Origin: Mobiluncus porci
Lineage (GTDB): Bacteria; Actinomycetota; Actinomycetes; Actinomycetales; Actinomycetaceae
Assembly: GCF_009695935.1 (NCBI RefSeq)
Contig: NZ_VUMY01000011.1
Location: forward strand, 26,577-90,576
Direction of reading: 5' to 3'
Length of the DNA: 64,000 nt
The position numbers and the translations under genes are program-made. Shown one piece after another: positions 35,346 to 43,581 of this stretch; position 1 is the first letter of the stretch; every line of letters begins with the position of its first letter. Under the pieces are notes generated by a model, which saw only the letters and a program-made list of their open reading frames with translations, did not search any database and was not told the DNA's origin.

Positions 35346-36058
35346 GACTTCATAACCGGAAGGATGGTGGCCAAGCGGAGCCGAATTTGGGCGGCGATTT
35401 CATCAACGGGGAGACCCGCATCAACGACCATCCAGGTGTCTTTACCTTCCGCTATCCTAAGGAATTCTCCGCGAACTTTGCGCTGAAAGTCGATTCCGGC
35501 TCGCTCCATCCGGTCGGGTTCGCTTCGGGTTTCATCAGTTTGCTGGCGTTCAAGCGCGGTTTCGGGGTCGAGGTCGAGGAGCACCGTGAGATTCGGGACG
35601 AGTCCGCCAGTGGCCCACATGGAGAGGTCGCGAATGTCTTTCGCTCCGAGATCGCGGCCTTGTCCCTGGTAGGCGATTGATGAAGCCATAAAACGATCCG
35701 TGATGACGACCTTTCCGGAGTTCACCGCCGGAACGATGAGCTTCGCGACGTGCTGGGCGCGGTCGGCAGCGAAGAGTAGCGCTTCGGCGCGCGGCGCGAC
35801 CTCGCCGGCCTCCAGCAAGAGCTCGCGGAGGGACTGTCCGAGTTTGGTTCCGCCCGGCTCTCTAGTTGTCACGACCTCCCAGCCTTGGGCTTTCACCCAC
35901 TCGGCGGCGAGTTTTATCTGGGTTGATTTTCCGACGCCGTCGGCGCCTTCGAAGGCCACAAAGGCGCCGCGGGTGGCGCGAACTTCGGCGATTTTTCCGA
36001 AATCCACGTTGGGGTTCGGGCGAAATTCGCCCATTCCGAGAGCTTCAGTAAAGGACAT
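35339..36058 (-). CDS. tmk: Thymidylate kinase
   Basis: Phosphorylates dTMP to dTDP. The protein has 239 residues. P-loop FEGADGVGKST, REPGG, and DRFMASSIAYQGQGRDLG lid/base region. About 30 extra N-terminal residues precede the P-loop. Upstream of holB in the same operon, as in many bacteria. Confidence 0.96.
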   Translation of the reverse strand: MSFTEALGMGEFRPNPNVDFGKIAEVRATRGAFVAFEGADGVGKSTQIKLAAEWVKAQGWEVVTTREPGGTKLGQSLRELLLEAGEVAPRAEALLFAADRAQHVAKLIVPAVNSGKVVITDRFMASSIAYQGQGRDLGAKDIRDLSMWATGGLVPNLTVLLDLDPETALERQQTDETRSEPDRMERAGIDFQRKVRGEFLRIAEGKDTWMVVDAGLPVDEIAAQIRLRLATILPVMKSW

Positions 36059-36130
36059 GTTCCTAGTCTAGCAAGCCCCTCCATCCCAAATTTTGCTTCA
36101 CCGGGGTCTCGCTCGATCCGAGGTCCTAAC

Positions 36131-36199
36131 CCAGGAGAATATCGCCTGCACTCATCATCTGACACCGCATATATGGCAGTGCGGGCCGAATTCTCCTGG
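36131..36199. repeat. Family A variant (A2) palindromic repeat
   Basis: Inverted ends ccaggagaat/attctcctgg; internal gcactcatcatctgacaccgc and catatatggcagtgcggg. Shares the ATAT centre with family A but different arms. A partial copy in opposite orientation is at 63852. Confidence 0.75.
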
Positions 36200-36254
36200 A
36201 CTTGGACGGGCTTCGCCAATAGCCCTGCCCCGCTGCGCGCGATAGACTGAGGCC

Positions 36255-37517
36255 GTGAAGGTTTTACTCTTAGGTTCTGGCGGGCGCGAACATGCTCTGG
36301 CCCGCGCGATTGCAAAATCCCCGAAACTTACTGAACTCATAACCGCGCCGGGAAATCCCGGGACTGCGAAACTCGGCCGCAACGTTTTTGTGGATCTCAA
36401 TTCACCAAGCGCCATCCGCGAGCTTGCCGAGAAACTTCAACCCGATCTTGTTGTGATCGGGCCGGAAGCTCCCCTGGTAGTGGGCGCCGCGGACGAACTG
36501 CGTGCCCACAATTTTCCGGTTTTCGGTCCCGACAAGGCCGCGGCAAGACTCGAAGGATCCAAGGCCTTCGCAAAAACCATCATGCAAGCCGCACTCGTTC
36601 CCACCGCCGCCTCGGTAGCCTGTAAAACCCTTGCTGAAGCCCGTGAAGCCTTAGAACGCTTTGGTGCGCCCTACGTCGTGAAACAAGATGGTCTGGCAGC
36701 CGGAAAGGGCGTTGTCGTGACCTCCGACCTCTCCGCGGCCACCCGCCACGCCGAGGCCTGTATCGAAACTTTGGCCGATCCGCACGTTCCCGCGGTTGTC
36801 ATTGAGGAGTTCCTCGACGGTCCGGAAGCCTCGGTTTTCTGCCTATCTGACGGGAAAACAGTTCTCCCGCTTCCCGCGGCCCAGGATTTCAAGCGCGCGT
36901 ATGACAACAATGAGGGCCCGAATACCGGCGGAATGGGGGCGTATTCCCCGCTTCCGTGGGCGCCGGAGGACCTCGCCGAGCGGACTGCCACGGAGATTGC
37001 CCAGCCGGTGATTGATGAGATGGCCAAGCGCGGGACGCCTTTTGTGGGCTTGCTTTACGTGGGGCTCGCGCTCACGACCCGCGGGCCGCGCGTGGTGGAG
37101 TTCAATGTGCGCTTTGGGGATCCGGAGACCCAGTCGGTCCTGGAGCGGATTGATTCGGACCTGTTGGAGTATTTCTGGGCCGCGGCGACGGGTTCATTAA
37201 GTGCCATGCCGGAATTTGCGGTGAGTCCAGAGGCCGTCGTCAACGTGGTTTTGGCGGCGCCGGGCTATCCCGAAGCTCCGCAAAAGGGCGGGGTTATCAC
37301 GGGTGTCGAGGCCGCGGAAGGCATCAAAGGAGTCCATGTTATCCACGCCGGCACTGCGATTGGTGAAGACGGGACGCTGAGAGCTAGCGGGGGCCGCGTT
37401 CTGTCGGTGGTGGCTCGCGGCGAGGATCTCGACTCGGCTCGGGCTCGGGCCTACGAAGCTATGGAGAAAATCCATCTCGACGGCGGATATTACCGGTCGG
37501 ATATTGCGGGGTTTTAG
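36255..37517 (+). CDS. purD: Phosphoribosylamine-glycine ligase
   Basis: Second step of purine synthesis (GAR synthetase). The protein has 420 residues of ATP-grasp fold. Starts VLLLGSGGREHALARAI; PYVVKQDGLAAGKGV and DGPEASVFCLSDG, then DNNEGPNTGGMGAYSP and VVEFNVRFGDPETQ, are family signatures. GTG start. A dense cluster of family B hairpins follows. Confidence 0.97.
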   Translation: MKVLLLGSGGREHALARAIAKSPKLTELITAPGNPGTAKLGRNVFVDLNSPSAIRELAEKLQPDLVVIGPEAPLVVGAADELRAHNFPVFGPDKAAARLEGSKAFAKTIMQAALVPTAASVACKTLAEAREALERFGAPYVVKQDGLAAGKGVVVTSDLSAATRHAEACIETLADPHVPAVVIEEFLDGPEASVFCLSDGKTVLPLPAAQDFKRAYDNNEGPNTGGMGAYSPLPWAPEDLAERTATEIAQPVIDEMAKRGTPFVGLLYVGLALTTRGPRVVEFNVRFGDPETQSVLERIDSDLLEYFWAAATGSLSAMPEFAVSPEAVVNVVLAAPGYPEAPQKGGVITGVEAAEGIKGVHVIHAGTAIGEDGTLRASGGRVLSVVARGEDLDSARARAYEAMEKIHLDGGYYRSDIAGF

Positions 37518-37522
37518 GCGGA

Positions 37523-37583
37523 GCCGGTGGGTCAGACCTCGGCGGCGTAACGAAGTGTAGCCGACAGGGTCTGACCCACCGGC
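37523..37583. repeat. Family B palindromic repeat after purD
   Basis: Extended arms gccggtgggtcagacc and ggtctgacccaccggc (in part gggtctgaccc) around cggcggcgtaacgaagtgtagccgac. Loop identical to 19827. Likely also a terminator for purD. Confidence 0.88.
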
Positions 37584-37616
37584 GTAGCCGTTTAAGCAAT
37601 TTCGCTGCGCCAGCTG

Positions 37617-37710
37617 GGGTCAGACCCTTCCAGTTGTGTTCCCTTTGGCCGCTGCACCGGAGAGGTCTGACCCGCTGGCTGCACTGCACTGGAGAGGTTC
37701 GACCCGCTGG
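37617..37710. repeat. Two further family B-like units after purD
   Basis: ggggtcagacccttcc...ggagaggtctgacccgctgg (37617-37673), then a partial tandem copy ctggagaggttcgacccgctgg (37689-37710). The block fills the gap to fliW; no gene is seen at 37518-37778. Confidence 0.75.
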
Positions 37711-37778
37711 CTGCGCGATAAAACCGCGAATAGCGCCGGGGTCGAGACCGAGGCGCTAAAGGCTAGAAGCGGGGAATT

Positions 37779-38219
37779 CTAGGATTCCTTGGGGTCACCA
37801 ATCGGAGCCTGCAACGGCCAGTCCTGATCCTCCAACACGACCTGGAGCGCATTCATCGTCTCGGGATTGATGACGAGGGGAGCCAGCAGGTTAGCTGTGT
37901 GGGGATACGATCCGGTCGCGGGGTGAACGATGACGAGAATGAAGGGGTCCTCGCCCTCCTTCAATCCGACCCGTTCCCGAGCGGAGGACGGAATCATCGG
38001 GGTGTAGCCGTCGAAGAAAGCGATGGGTGGCACCGCAAAGAGGCGAACATTCGGATCCATTACGGACTTCAAAGTCCACAACACACCCGTCTCGTCCACG
38101 GCACTCAAATTGAAATCCAGGTGGATTTCGAGACCCGGCATGGGAGAAACCATCCGGATTTTTAACGTGGGAAATTCCTCGTTTTCAGCGCTTCCAGTAA
38201 CTTCGTCGTTGTTGCTCAT
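37779..38219 (-). CDS. fliW: Flagellar assembly factor FliW
   Basis: 146 residues. FliW binds flagellin and antagonises CsrA, tying flagellin translation to secretion. FDGYTPMIPSSARERVGLKEGEDPFILVIVHPA and NLLAPLVINPETMNALQVVLEDQDWPLQAPI match FliW in pieces. Last gene of flgN-flgK-flgL-fliW, overlapping flgL by four bases. csrA, its usual neighbour, is not in the window. Confidence 0.93.
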   Translation of the reverse strand: MSNNDEVTGSAENEEFPTLKIRMVSPMPGLEIHLDFNLSAVDETGVLWTLKSVMDPNVRLFAVPPIAFFDGYTPMIPSSARERVGLKEGEDPFILVIVHPATGSYPHTANLLAPLVINPETMNALQVVLEDQDWPLQAPIGDPKES

Positions 38220-39241
38220 CGTAAGTAGTCTAGCAAACTTGGTTGTACGACACGCTGAGTTGAACCCAAGGATGCTTGATAAGCCATTGATGCCAAAGAC
38301 ATTTCGACTGTAGCCGATTGAATGTCGATGTCCTCAACTCCGGAAATTTGGGATTTTACGTTCTGGATGTCGGCTAAAACGGTTTCACGGGCTTGTAAAA
38401 CTTGCTTGTGGCGGGCACCCAAAGTTGACATGCCTTCGTGGAGACCCTCAGCTCGGCGATCCAGTTCAGCCTGAATTGCCATGATGCGGTTGTGTGCTAC
38501 AGCCTTTTTGTCGGGATCGGCGCTGGAAAGACCGTCAGGGCTTTCCATGATATTGGCTGCTTCCACTAAGAGGTTCATGACGGATGGGTTGTTGGTGGTG
38601 TCAATTGTGGTGCCAGTAGCAGCGTCGGGCGCCCAATTGATGGTTCCAGTTCCGAATAGACTGTTTCCATCCATATTAGCTGGAAGGGTAGTGTCTGCAT
38701 TTATCCGCCTGTTTACGGGTTTAGCGGTAACGTCATCAGTTTCAAGCTGTAAGAAAACTTCGCTTTTGCCATCGGCAGATGTACCGACTTTAAAAACGGC
38801 TCCTTTATCAGAGTTCCCAGCGAAAACAGCACGCCCGAGGTAGGTCGCGTTCGCCTGAGACATAATCGCCTGGGCCTGTTGGCGCAAATCCTGGCCGAGA
38901 GCCTTCAAAGAGGCTGGCCCGTTAGCGGAGTTAATCGAGTTGATAAGCGTGGACTTGGCCTTAGTGTATTGTCCCGACACGGATTGCATCGCCGAGTCGG
39001 CGGTCTGCATCCAGGCGGCGGCGTCATCAATGTTGCGCTGGAACTGCTGGGTGGCGGCGAGTTCCTTGCGCAGCCGCATGGAAGAAACGGAAGACGCGGG
39101 ATCGTCGGAGGGAAATTCCATACGCTTGCCCGAAGCCATTTGACGGTTCGCGTCCGCCAGACGGGAGAAGTTCTTTTGGATGGTGGCAAGCGAGGTGTTC
39201 GCCATCATCGAGGTTGTCATGCGTGTAATCATGTTAATCAC
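38216..39241 (-). CDS. flgL: Hook-filament junction protein FlgL
   Basis: 341 residues from GTG 39241; ATG 39232 (MITRMTTSMMANT) is the likelier start. N-terminal flagellin-like D0/D1 helices (ATIQKNFSRLADANRQMASGKRMEFPSDDP) and C-terminal helices with VEMSLASMAYQASLGSTQRV. Secreted through the flagellar export gate and polymerised between FlgK and flagellin. Stop overlaps the fliW start. Confidence 0.93.
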   Translation of the reverse strand: MINMITRMTTSMMANTSLATIQKNFSRLADANRQMASGKRMEFPSDDPASSVSSMRLRKELAATQQFQRNIDDAAAWMQTADSAMQSVSGQYTKAKSTLINSINSANGPASLKALGQDLRQQAQAIMSQANATYLGRAVFAGNSDKGAVFKVGTSADGKSEVFLQLETDDVTAKPVNRRINADTTLPANMDGNSLFGTGTINWAPDAATGTTIDTTNNPSVMNLLVEAANIMESPDGLSSADPDKKAVAHNRIMAIQAELDRRAEGLHEGMSTLGARHKQVLQARETVLADIQNVKSQISGVEDIDIQSATVEMSLASMAYQASLGSTQRVVQPSLLDYLR

Positions 39242-41271
39242 CTACCCAAATTAATCAATGTCTCGAGCATGGAGTTTACAGTGCTCATTATTCTGGCCGC
39301 GCCCGCGTAGGCGTGCTGACCCTGAATCAGGTTTACCACTTCTTCGTTCATATCCACGGATGCCTGAGCTTTTTGCTGCTGCTCAGCGATACCCCGAGTC
39401 TGTTCTGCTAATTGCGCGTTATCCGCTGCACTCTTAGCATGAACCCCGATATCAACAACTGACTTAGACCACTCATTCAACGCTGAGGTTGGTGAGTCTT
39501 GCTGGTTTGCAATCCGCAAGGCCACTGAGCCGTCATAGATACCGCTGACTTCCACGCCAGCCGCAATCTTCTGGGGATCCTTGAACGCAACCTGGAGACG
39601 CAGTGCTGCCGGCAGCTTGTTATCAGCAGCGGCAAACTTGAAAAAGTCCCCGCCGTCTTCTTTCACGGAAGTGTAGATAGCAGACTTACCGAAGTTGTTC
39701 GCTTCAAGTTTGTTTTGCGCATCCTTAACAGCAGCATCAAAAAGCTCATCAGTGGCGAACTGATTGCGCTGAATCGTGTCCCCGGTTATGGCAGTGCCAT
39801 CGGGATAATTCAAACCCAAGCCGTCCATCTTAGCAGGTTCGGTTTTTCCGGTTGTTGGATCTAGTAACTGGAAAGCTGCTTGTGTGGTTACCAGAGTTTT
39901 TGTTTTGTTAGTCACGCTGCTGGCGTGAATGTTGTTGACTTCAGTGGCGATATTGGTTGCCAAGTCGTTGTACAGTTTGCCGGCTTCTGCCCAAGAGCCT
40001 CCATTGCCGAGGGTGGCGGAAACTCCAGGCAGTTGTGCTGGTCTAAGGTTGTTCATCAGGCCGCCAATTGAACCTTCTTCGATAACAACCTGGTGGCCTC
40101 CGTACTGCCATGTAATTCTGACAGGGCCTTCATCGTGCTGGAAATCGCCAATGCCGAAGATCTGTTCGGTTCCAGCCATTCTGGCGTCATTAACGGATTG
40201 CCCATCATTGATTTTTTCCATGTCGTAGAAAGCCACGTATTTCTGTCCGAAATATTTAGACCTGGAATCGATCGTCTTACCGTCGGGCCCGCTATCGCCG
40301 GCTTCATAGACGCGAACCTGTGCTTGGTACTGTTGGGTTTCTATTCCATGTTGGATAAAGGTTTGGGTAAGCTTCCCGTTCCCGCCAAGTGCATCGACAG
40401 CTTTCTGGTAAATATCACGAGGCGCCGCGTCAATGCCAGGCATATCAACAGAGCCAATAGCTTTGAAATGGTTTGCGAAGTCCTTGCCAACCATGGTGTT
40501 TCCAGCAAGCATGATTTCGATTGTGCCGTCGGAATACGCCGTTCCGATAGCAGCTTGACTAGGGGCATTGTCTTTGGTGTAAACACCGTAGCCCTCTTTA
40601 ACGGTAGCTCCAGTTAACTCCGAAATATGTAGTGCGAGTTGGTCGCGTTCATCAATGAGATGGTTAACGTTGGCGCCAATCGCAGTGCCTTTACGAATCC
40701 GATCATTCAACGCCGCCACAGAATCCATGGCTGTGTTTAGATCAGTAACCAGGGCATCAAGCTGCTGACGTCCATTCTTCCACTGGTCTGAGATGTGGGT
40801 ATAGCCGGTCGCAATCTGGTTCACTAGGGCTTCAGCGTTACCGATTGCAGTGGCTCGAGCCCCGCGATTATCTGAGGAGTTATTGACATCCCCCCAGGCT
40901 TTATAAAAATCACGAAGGGAATTGGATACAGACATGGTTCCAAGTTCATCCATCGCGGATTCGATGGCAGACCAGGATGAGTCTATTTGTTTGGTTCCAG
41001 CGGCGCGTCCAGTTTCGAGACGCAGCTTTGTGTCCAAAAAGAAATCGCCGAGACGCCTCACTCCTGTGATTTCAACGCCGCCGCCCTGCGGAACAGAGCC
41101 TGCGAATACAGATGGCTCGGAGCCGATTCCTAAAGCTTTTTGTTCTACCCGCTGGCGAGTGTAGCCGGGGGTGTTCTGGTTATTAATGTTTTGTCCCGAG
41201 ACTTCAATCAGACGCTGAGCGGCATACAGGCCGGTCAGTCCGGCGTTCAGCGAGGAAAACGTTGAACCCAT
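39238..41271 (-). CDS. flgK: Hook-filament junction protein FlgK
   Basis: About 677 residues from ATG 41271 (MGSTFSSLNAGLTGLYAAQ), preferred over the open frame to 41310 because AAAGGA lies seven bases before and the FlgK N terminus starts here. SGQNINNQNTPGYTRQRV is the rod/hook-family signature; the C terminus VNMNEEVVNL-like (DMNEEVVNLIQGQHAY) is conserved. Hook-associated protein 1. Overlaps flgL by four bases. Confidence 0.95.
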   Translation of the reverse strand: MGSTFSSLNAGLTGLYAAQRLIEVSGQNINNQNTPGYTRQRVEQKALGIGSEPSVFAGSVPQGGGVEITGVRRLGDFFLDTKLRLETGRAAGTKQIDSSWSAIESAMDELGTMSVSNSLRDFYKAWGDVNNSSDNRGARATAIGNAEALVNQIATGYTHISDQWKNGRQQLDALVTDLNTAMDSVAALNDRIRKGTAIGANVNHLIDERDQLALHISELTGATVKEGYGVYTKDNAPSQAAIGTAYSDGTIEIMLAGNTMVGKDFANHFKAIGSVDMPGIDAAPRDIYQKAVDALGGNGKLTQTFIQHGIETQQYQAQVRVYEAGDSGPDGKTIDSRSKYFGQKYVAFYDMEKINDGQSVNDARMAGTEQIFGIGDFQHDEGPVRITWQYGGHQVVIEEGSIGGLMNNLRPAQLPGVSATLGNGGSWAEAGKLYNDLATNIATEVNNIHASSVTNKTKTLVTTQAAFQLLDPTTGKTEPAKMDGLGLNYPDGTAITGDTIQRNQFATDELFDAAVKDAQNKLEANNFGKSAIYTSVKEDGGDFFKFAAADNKLPAALRLQVAFKDPQKIAAGVEVSGIYDGSVALRIANQQDSPTSALNEWSKSVVDIGVHAKSAADNAQLAEQTRGIAEQQQKAQASVDMNEEVVNLIQGQHAYAGAARIMSTVNSMLETLINLGR

Positions 41272-41408
41272 CGGAGTGTCCTTTCTCTTTAGTCTGAGTA
41301 TGTCAGCCAAACTTGGCGACTGGCTTGGTCAAACTAAACTATCGGCGCTTCAGGTGGATTATTGAGTGTTTTTCTCAAATTGCCCGAACAATCGGCCTAA
41401 CAATTGAC

Positions 41409-41891
41409 TTAAATCGCCTGGTCGAGAAGGGAGGAACCGCTGTCGTAACTCTTGACGGAACCGTCTTCCCCGTAAGTGTCGGCGCCTCCTTGCATACTCA
41501 TCAAGGTTTCCTGGGTGGCGCGCTGCAGGCTCGACAATACTTCCTGGTTCGCCTTGGAGACATCGGCAATCTCGGTCGTGAGCTGAATCAAAGCCTCGCG
41601 GTGCTGGGTCAACAAAGTCTGCCACGGTTCTTCGGCGGCCGCCGCAATCTCTTTGAGGCTCGCCTCGGGGGGGAGGCCGAGTTCCACTGCCGCCGCCTCC
41701 GATTCCATGGAGCGCTCCAACTCAATCGTTTGAGCTTGGGCTATGACTGATTCCAGCTCCCGCGTCGCGCGAGGGAGCCAGCGGCTCGAACCGGTGGAAG
41801 TGATTAAGCGTTCTTCTTCGAGCTTGAACAGCATAACTTCCAGAGTTTCGCGTTGTTTCCAAAGCTGGCGTGATAAAGCGTCCAATGACAT
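41409..41891 (-). CDS. flgN: FlgN-like export chaperone
   Basis: 160 residues, almost wholly helical: long coiled-coil segments with LEVMLFKLEEERLI at the start, typical of FlgN, the chaperone for FlgK and FlgL. Assigned mainly by position as first gene before flgK and by its helical FlgN-like start. A sigma-28 promoter lies just upstream. flgM, which often precedes flgN, is absent. Confidence 0.8.
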   Translation of the reverse strand: MSLDALSRQLWKQRETLEVMLFKLEEERLITSTGSSRWLPRATRELESVIAQAQTIELERSMESEAAAVELGLPPEASLKEIAAAAEEPWQTLLTQHREALIQLTTEIADVSKANQEVLSSLQRATQETLMSMQGGADTYGEDGSVKSYDSGSSLLDQAI

Positions 41892-41915
41892 GGCGGTCTC
41901 CTCCCTGTAAGTTAC

Positions 41916-41942
41916 CCTATCGGTAAAACGCCTCTCGTTTTA
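41916..41942 (-). promoter_or_regulatory. Sigma-28 (FliA)-type promoter of flgN-flgK-flgL-fliW
   Basis: Read leftward: TAAA, exactly 15 bases, then CCGATAGG, against the consensus TAAA-N15-GCCGATAA. It lies 25 bases from the flgN start, followed by GGGAGGAG as ribosome site. Confidence 0.8.
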
Positions 41943-42088
41943 AGTGTTCAGCCCGAATTTAATGGGTTCCCCACGAAATCTTTTGACCAGGGTGGCAATT
42001 TAGGCTTCACCTGATGGATTCTCCTAATGGAATGGGGATTTAAAGGTAAACTAGTGAGGATTATAACTGCAATGTTCCGACGGGAGGC

Positions 42089-43447
42089 GTGGTGGGAACC
42101 GAAGCCGAAGAGCTGGATCGGGATGCATTAATTGAAAAGAATCTCCCCTTGGTTGGTTACCAAGTAGCGGAGTTACTGCGTCGCGTTCCCTCCTTTGTGC
42201 AGCGAGAAGATTTGGCTTCCGCCGGAGCTCTCGCCTTGGTCCAAGCCGCCAACAGCTACGATCCCACCCACGGCGTTCCCTTCCATCGTTTCGCGGTTTA
42301 TCGGATTCGCGGAGCCATGCTGGACGAGTTGCGCTCGATGGACTGGGCTACTCGCGGGGCTCGTCAACGCACGAAACAGTTGGAAGAAATGACTGCCACC
42401 CTTACTGCCGCCGGGGGTCGCGCCCCCACTAAGGAAGAACTGGCTTCCGCTCTCGGGGTTGAGGTGGAACAGGTCGAATCCGCTCAGGCGGATGCCTCGC
42501 GGCGCATTGTTTCTATCGATTCCACTGTCGGGGAAGACGACACGAGGACTATCGAGATTGTCGATGAAGGGATGACTCCGGAAGATAGCCTCCTCACCGA
42601 TGAGCGCATGGTTTACCTGAAGGCGGCGGTACAGTCCTTGCCGCAACGGCTGCGGTTTGTGGTGGAACAAATTTTCTTCGCCGAAAAACCCATTAGTGAA
42701 ATTGCTGACGCTCTTGGGGTCACCCAGTCTCGTGTCTCCCAACTTCGCACCGAGGCTCTCAGCATGATGCGCGAGGGGATGGAGCATCATCTCGAATCGG
42801 AGCCTAATGATGCGGTAGGCAAGGGACATAAGGAAAAAGCAGGTATCGTCCAGAAGAGACGTGAAAAATACTTCCAAAAGATCGCGGACAACGCAGAATC
42901 GATTAGGGAACCTGGAGGTTCAAGACCTTCTGGAGGCAGGACAACGAGCAGCTCTCCGTCTCTTGAGAGCGGCTCCCCTAATGGTACGTCCATAAATCAA
43001 TCAGCCGAAGGAAAAACATCGTCGAGCAAATCCTCGACGTCATCCCTTTGGGCTAGCGATGAGCCTAGCGGGCAAACAGAGGAAAAAGAACCGCCTTCTA
43101 CCGCAAGTGAAAATCCTCCCAGGGGCAGTGTCCCTAAAACTCAGGGGCGCAGGTTCGGCAAGTTTCAGGTTCCTACCTCTTCGACAACGACTAGTTTCCT
43201 CGCCGACCGTTCCAAAGTGAGCGCCCAAGCCAAGGCTCAGCTGCGTGCTGAAGCTGAGGCCAGAGCTGCAGAGGAAGAGGAACGTAAAAGTAAGGACAAA
43301 GAAGGCCGGGGAAGCCAGATCGCTGAGCAACTGCCTAATGCTAAGGAGGAACCGGGATTAACGCCTCCAACTACGTCGTATCTGGGAGGATTGAGTATGA
43401 AACGTCATGAAACAATGGTGAGTTCTGGCCGGAAACCAAGAAAATAA
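42089..43447 (+). CDS. fliA: Flagellar sigma factor, FliA/WhiG type, with long C-terminal extension
   Basis: 452 residues against about 240-260 usual. Residues about 1-240 have all sigma-28 regions: ENLPLVGYQVAELL (1.2/2.1), YDPTHGVPFHRFAVYRIRGAMLDELRSMDW (2.2-2.4), region 3 and region 4 helix-turn-helix (PISEIADALGVTQSRVSQLRTEAL). After about 250 comes a 200-residue Ser/Pro/Glu/Lys-rich tail, mostly disordered, with an Ala/Glu helix (AQAKAQLRAEAEARAAEEEE). Starts GTG 42089 or 42092. Sigma-28 promoters at 41916 and 43456 flank it on both sides. Confidence 0.92.
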   Translation: MVGTEAEELDRDALIEKNLPLVGYQVAELLRRVPSFVQREDLASAGALALVQAANSYDPTHGVPFHRFAVYRIRGAMLDELRSMDWATRGARQRTKQLEEMTATLTAAGGRAPTKEELASALGVEVEQVESAQADASRRIVSIDSTVGEDDTRTIEIVDEGMTPEDSLLTDERMVYLKAAVQSLPQRLRFVVEQIFFAEKPISEIADALGVTQSRVSQLRTEALSMMREGMEHHLESEPNDAVGKGHKEKAGIVQKRREKYFQKIADNAESIREPGGSRPSGGRTTSSSPSLESGSPNGTSINQSAEGKTSSSKSSTSSLWASDEPSGQTEEKEPPSTASENPPRGSVPKTQGRRFGKFQVPTSSTTTSFLADRSKVSAQAKAQLRAEAEARAAEEEERKSKDKEGRGSQIAEQLPNAKEEPGLTPPTTSYLGGLSMKRHETMVSSGRKPRK

Positions 43448-43455
43448 TTTTTTTC

Positions 43456-43482
43456 TAAAAAACATCTCCGACTTGCCGATGA
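43456..43482 (+). promoter_or_regulatory. Sigma-28 (FliA)-type promoter of fliD
   Basis: TAAA at 43456-43459, exactly 15 bases, then GCCGATGA at 43475-43482, nearly the perfect consensus. About 100 bases before the fliD start. Confidence 0.85.
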
Positions 43483-43581
43483 GAAAAACTGAGGTAGTGT
43501 CACAGGACATCATTCGGTGCCCCCAGCCTCGGCGTTATCTCAGGATGGGATGAAGTGTTTGTTCCACGGAAGGAGAAAATC

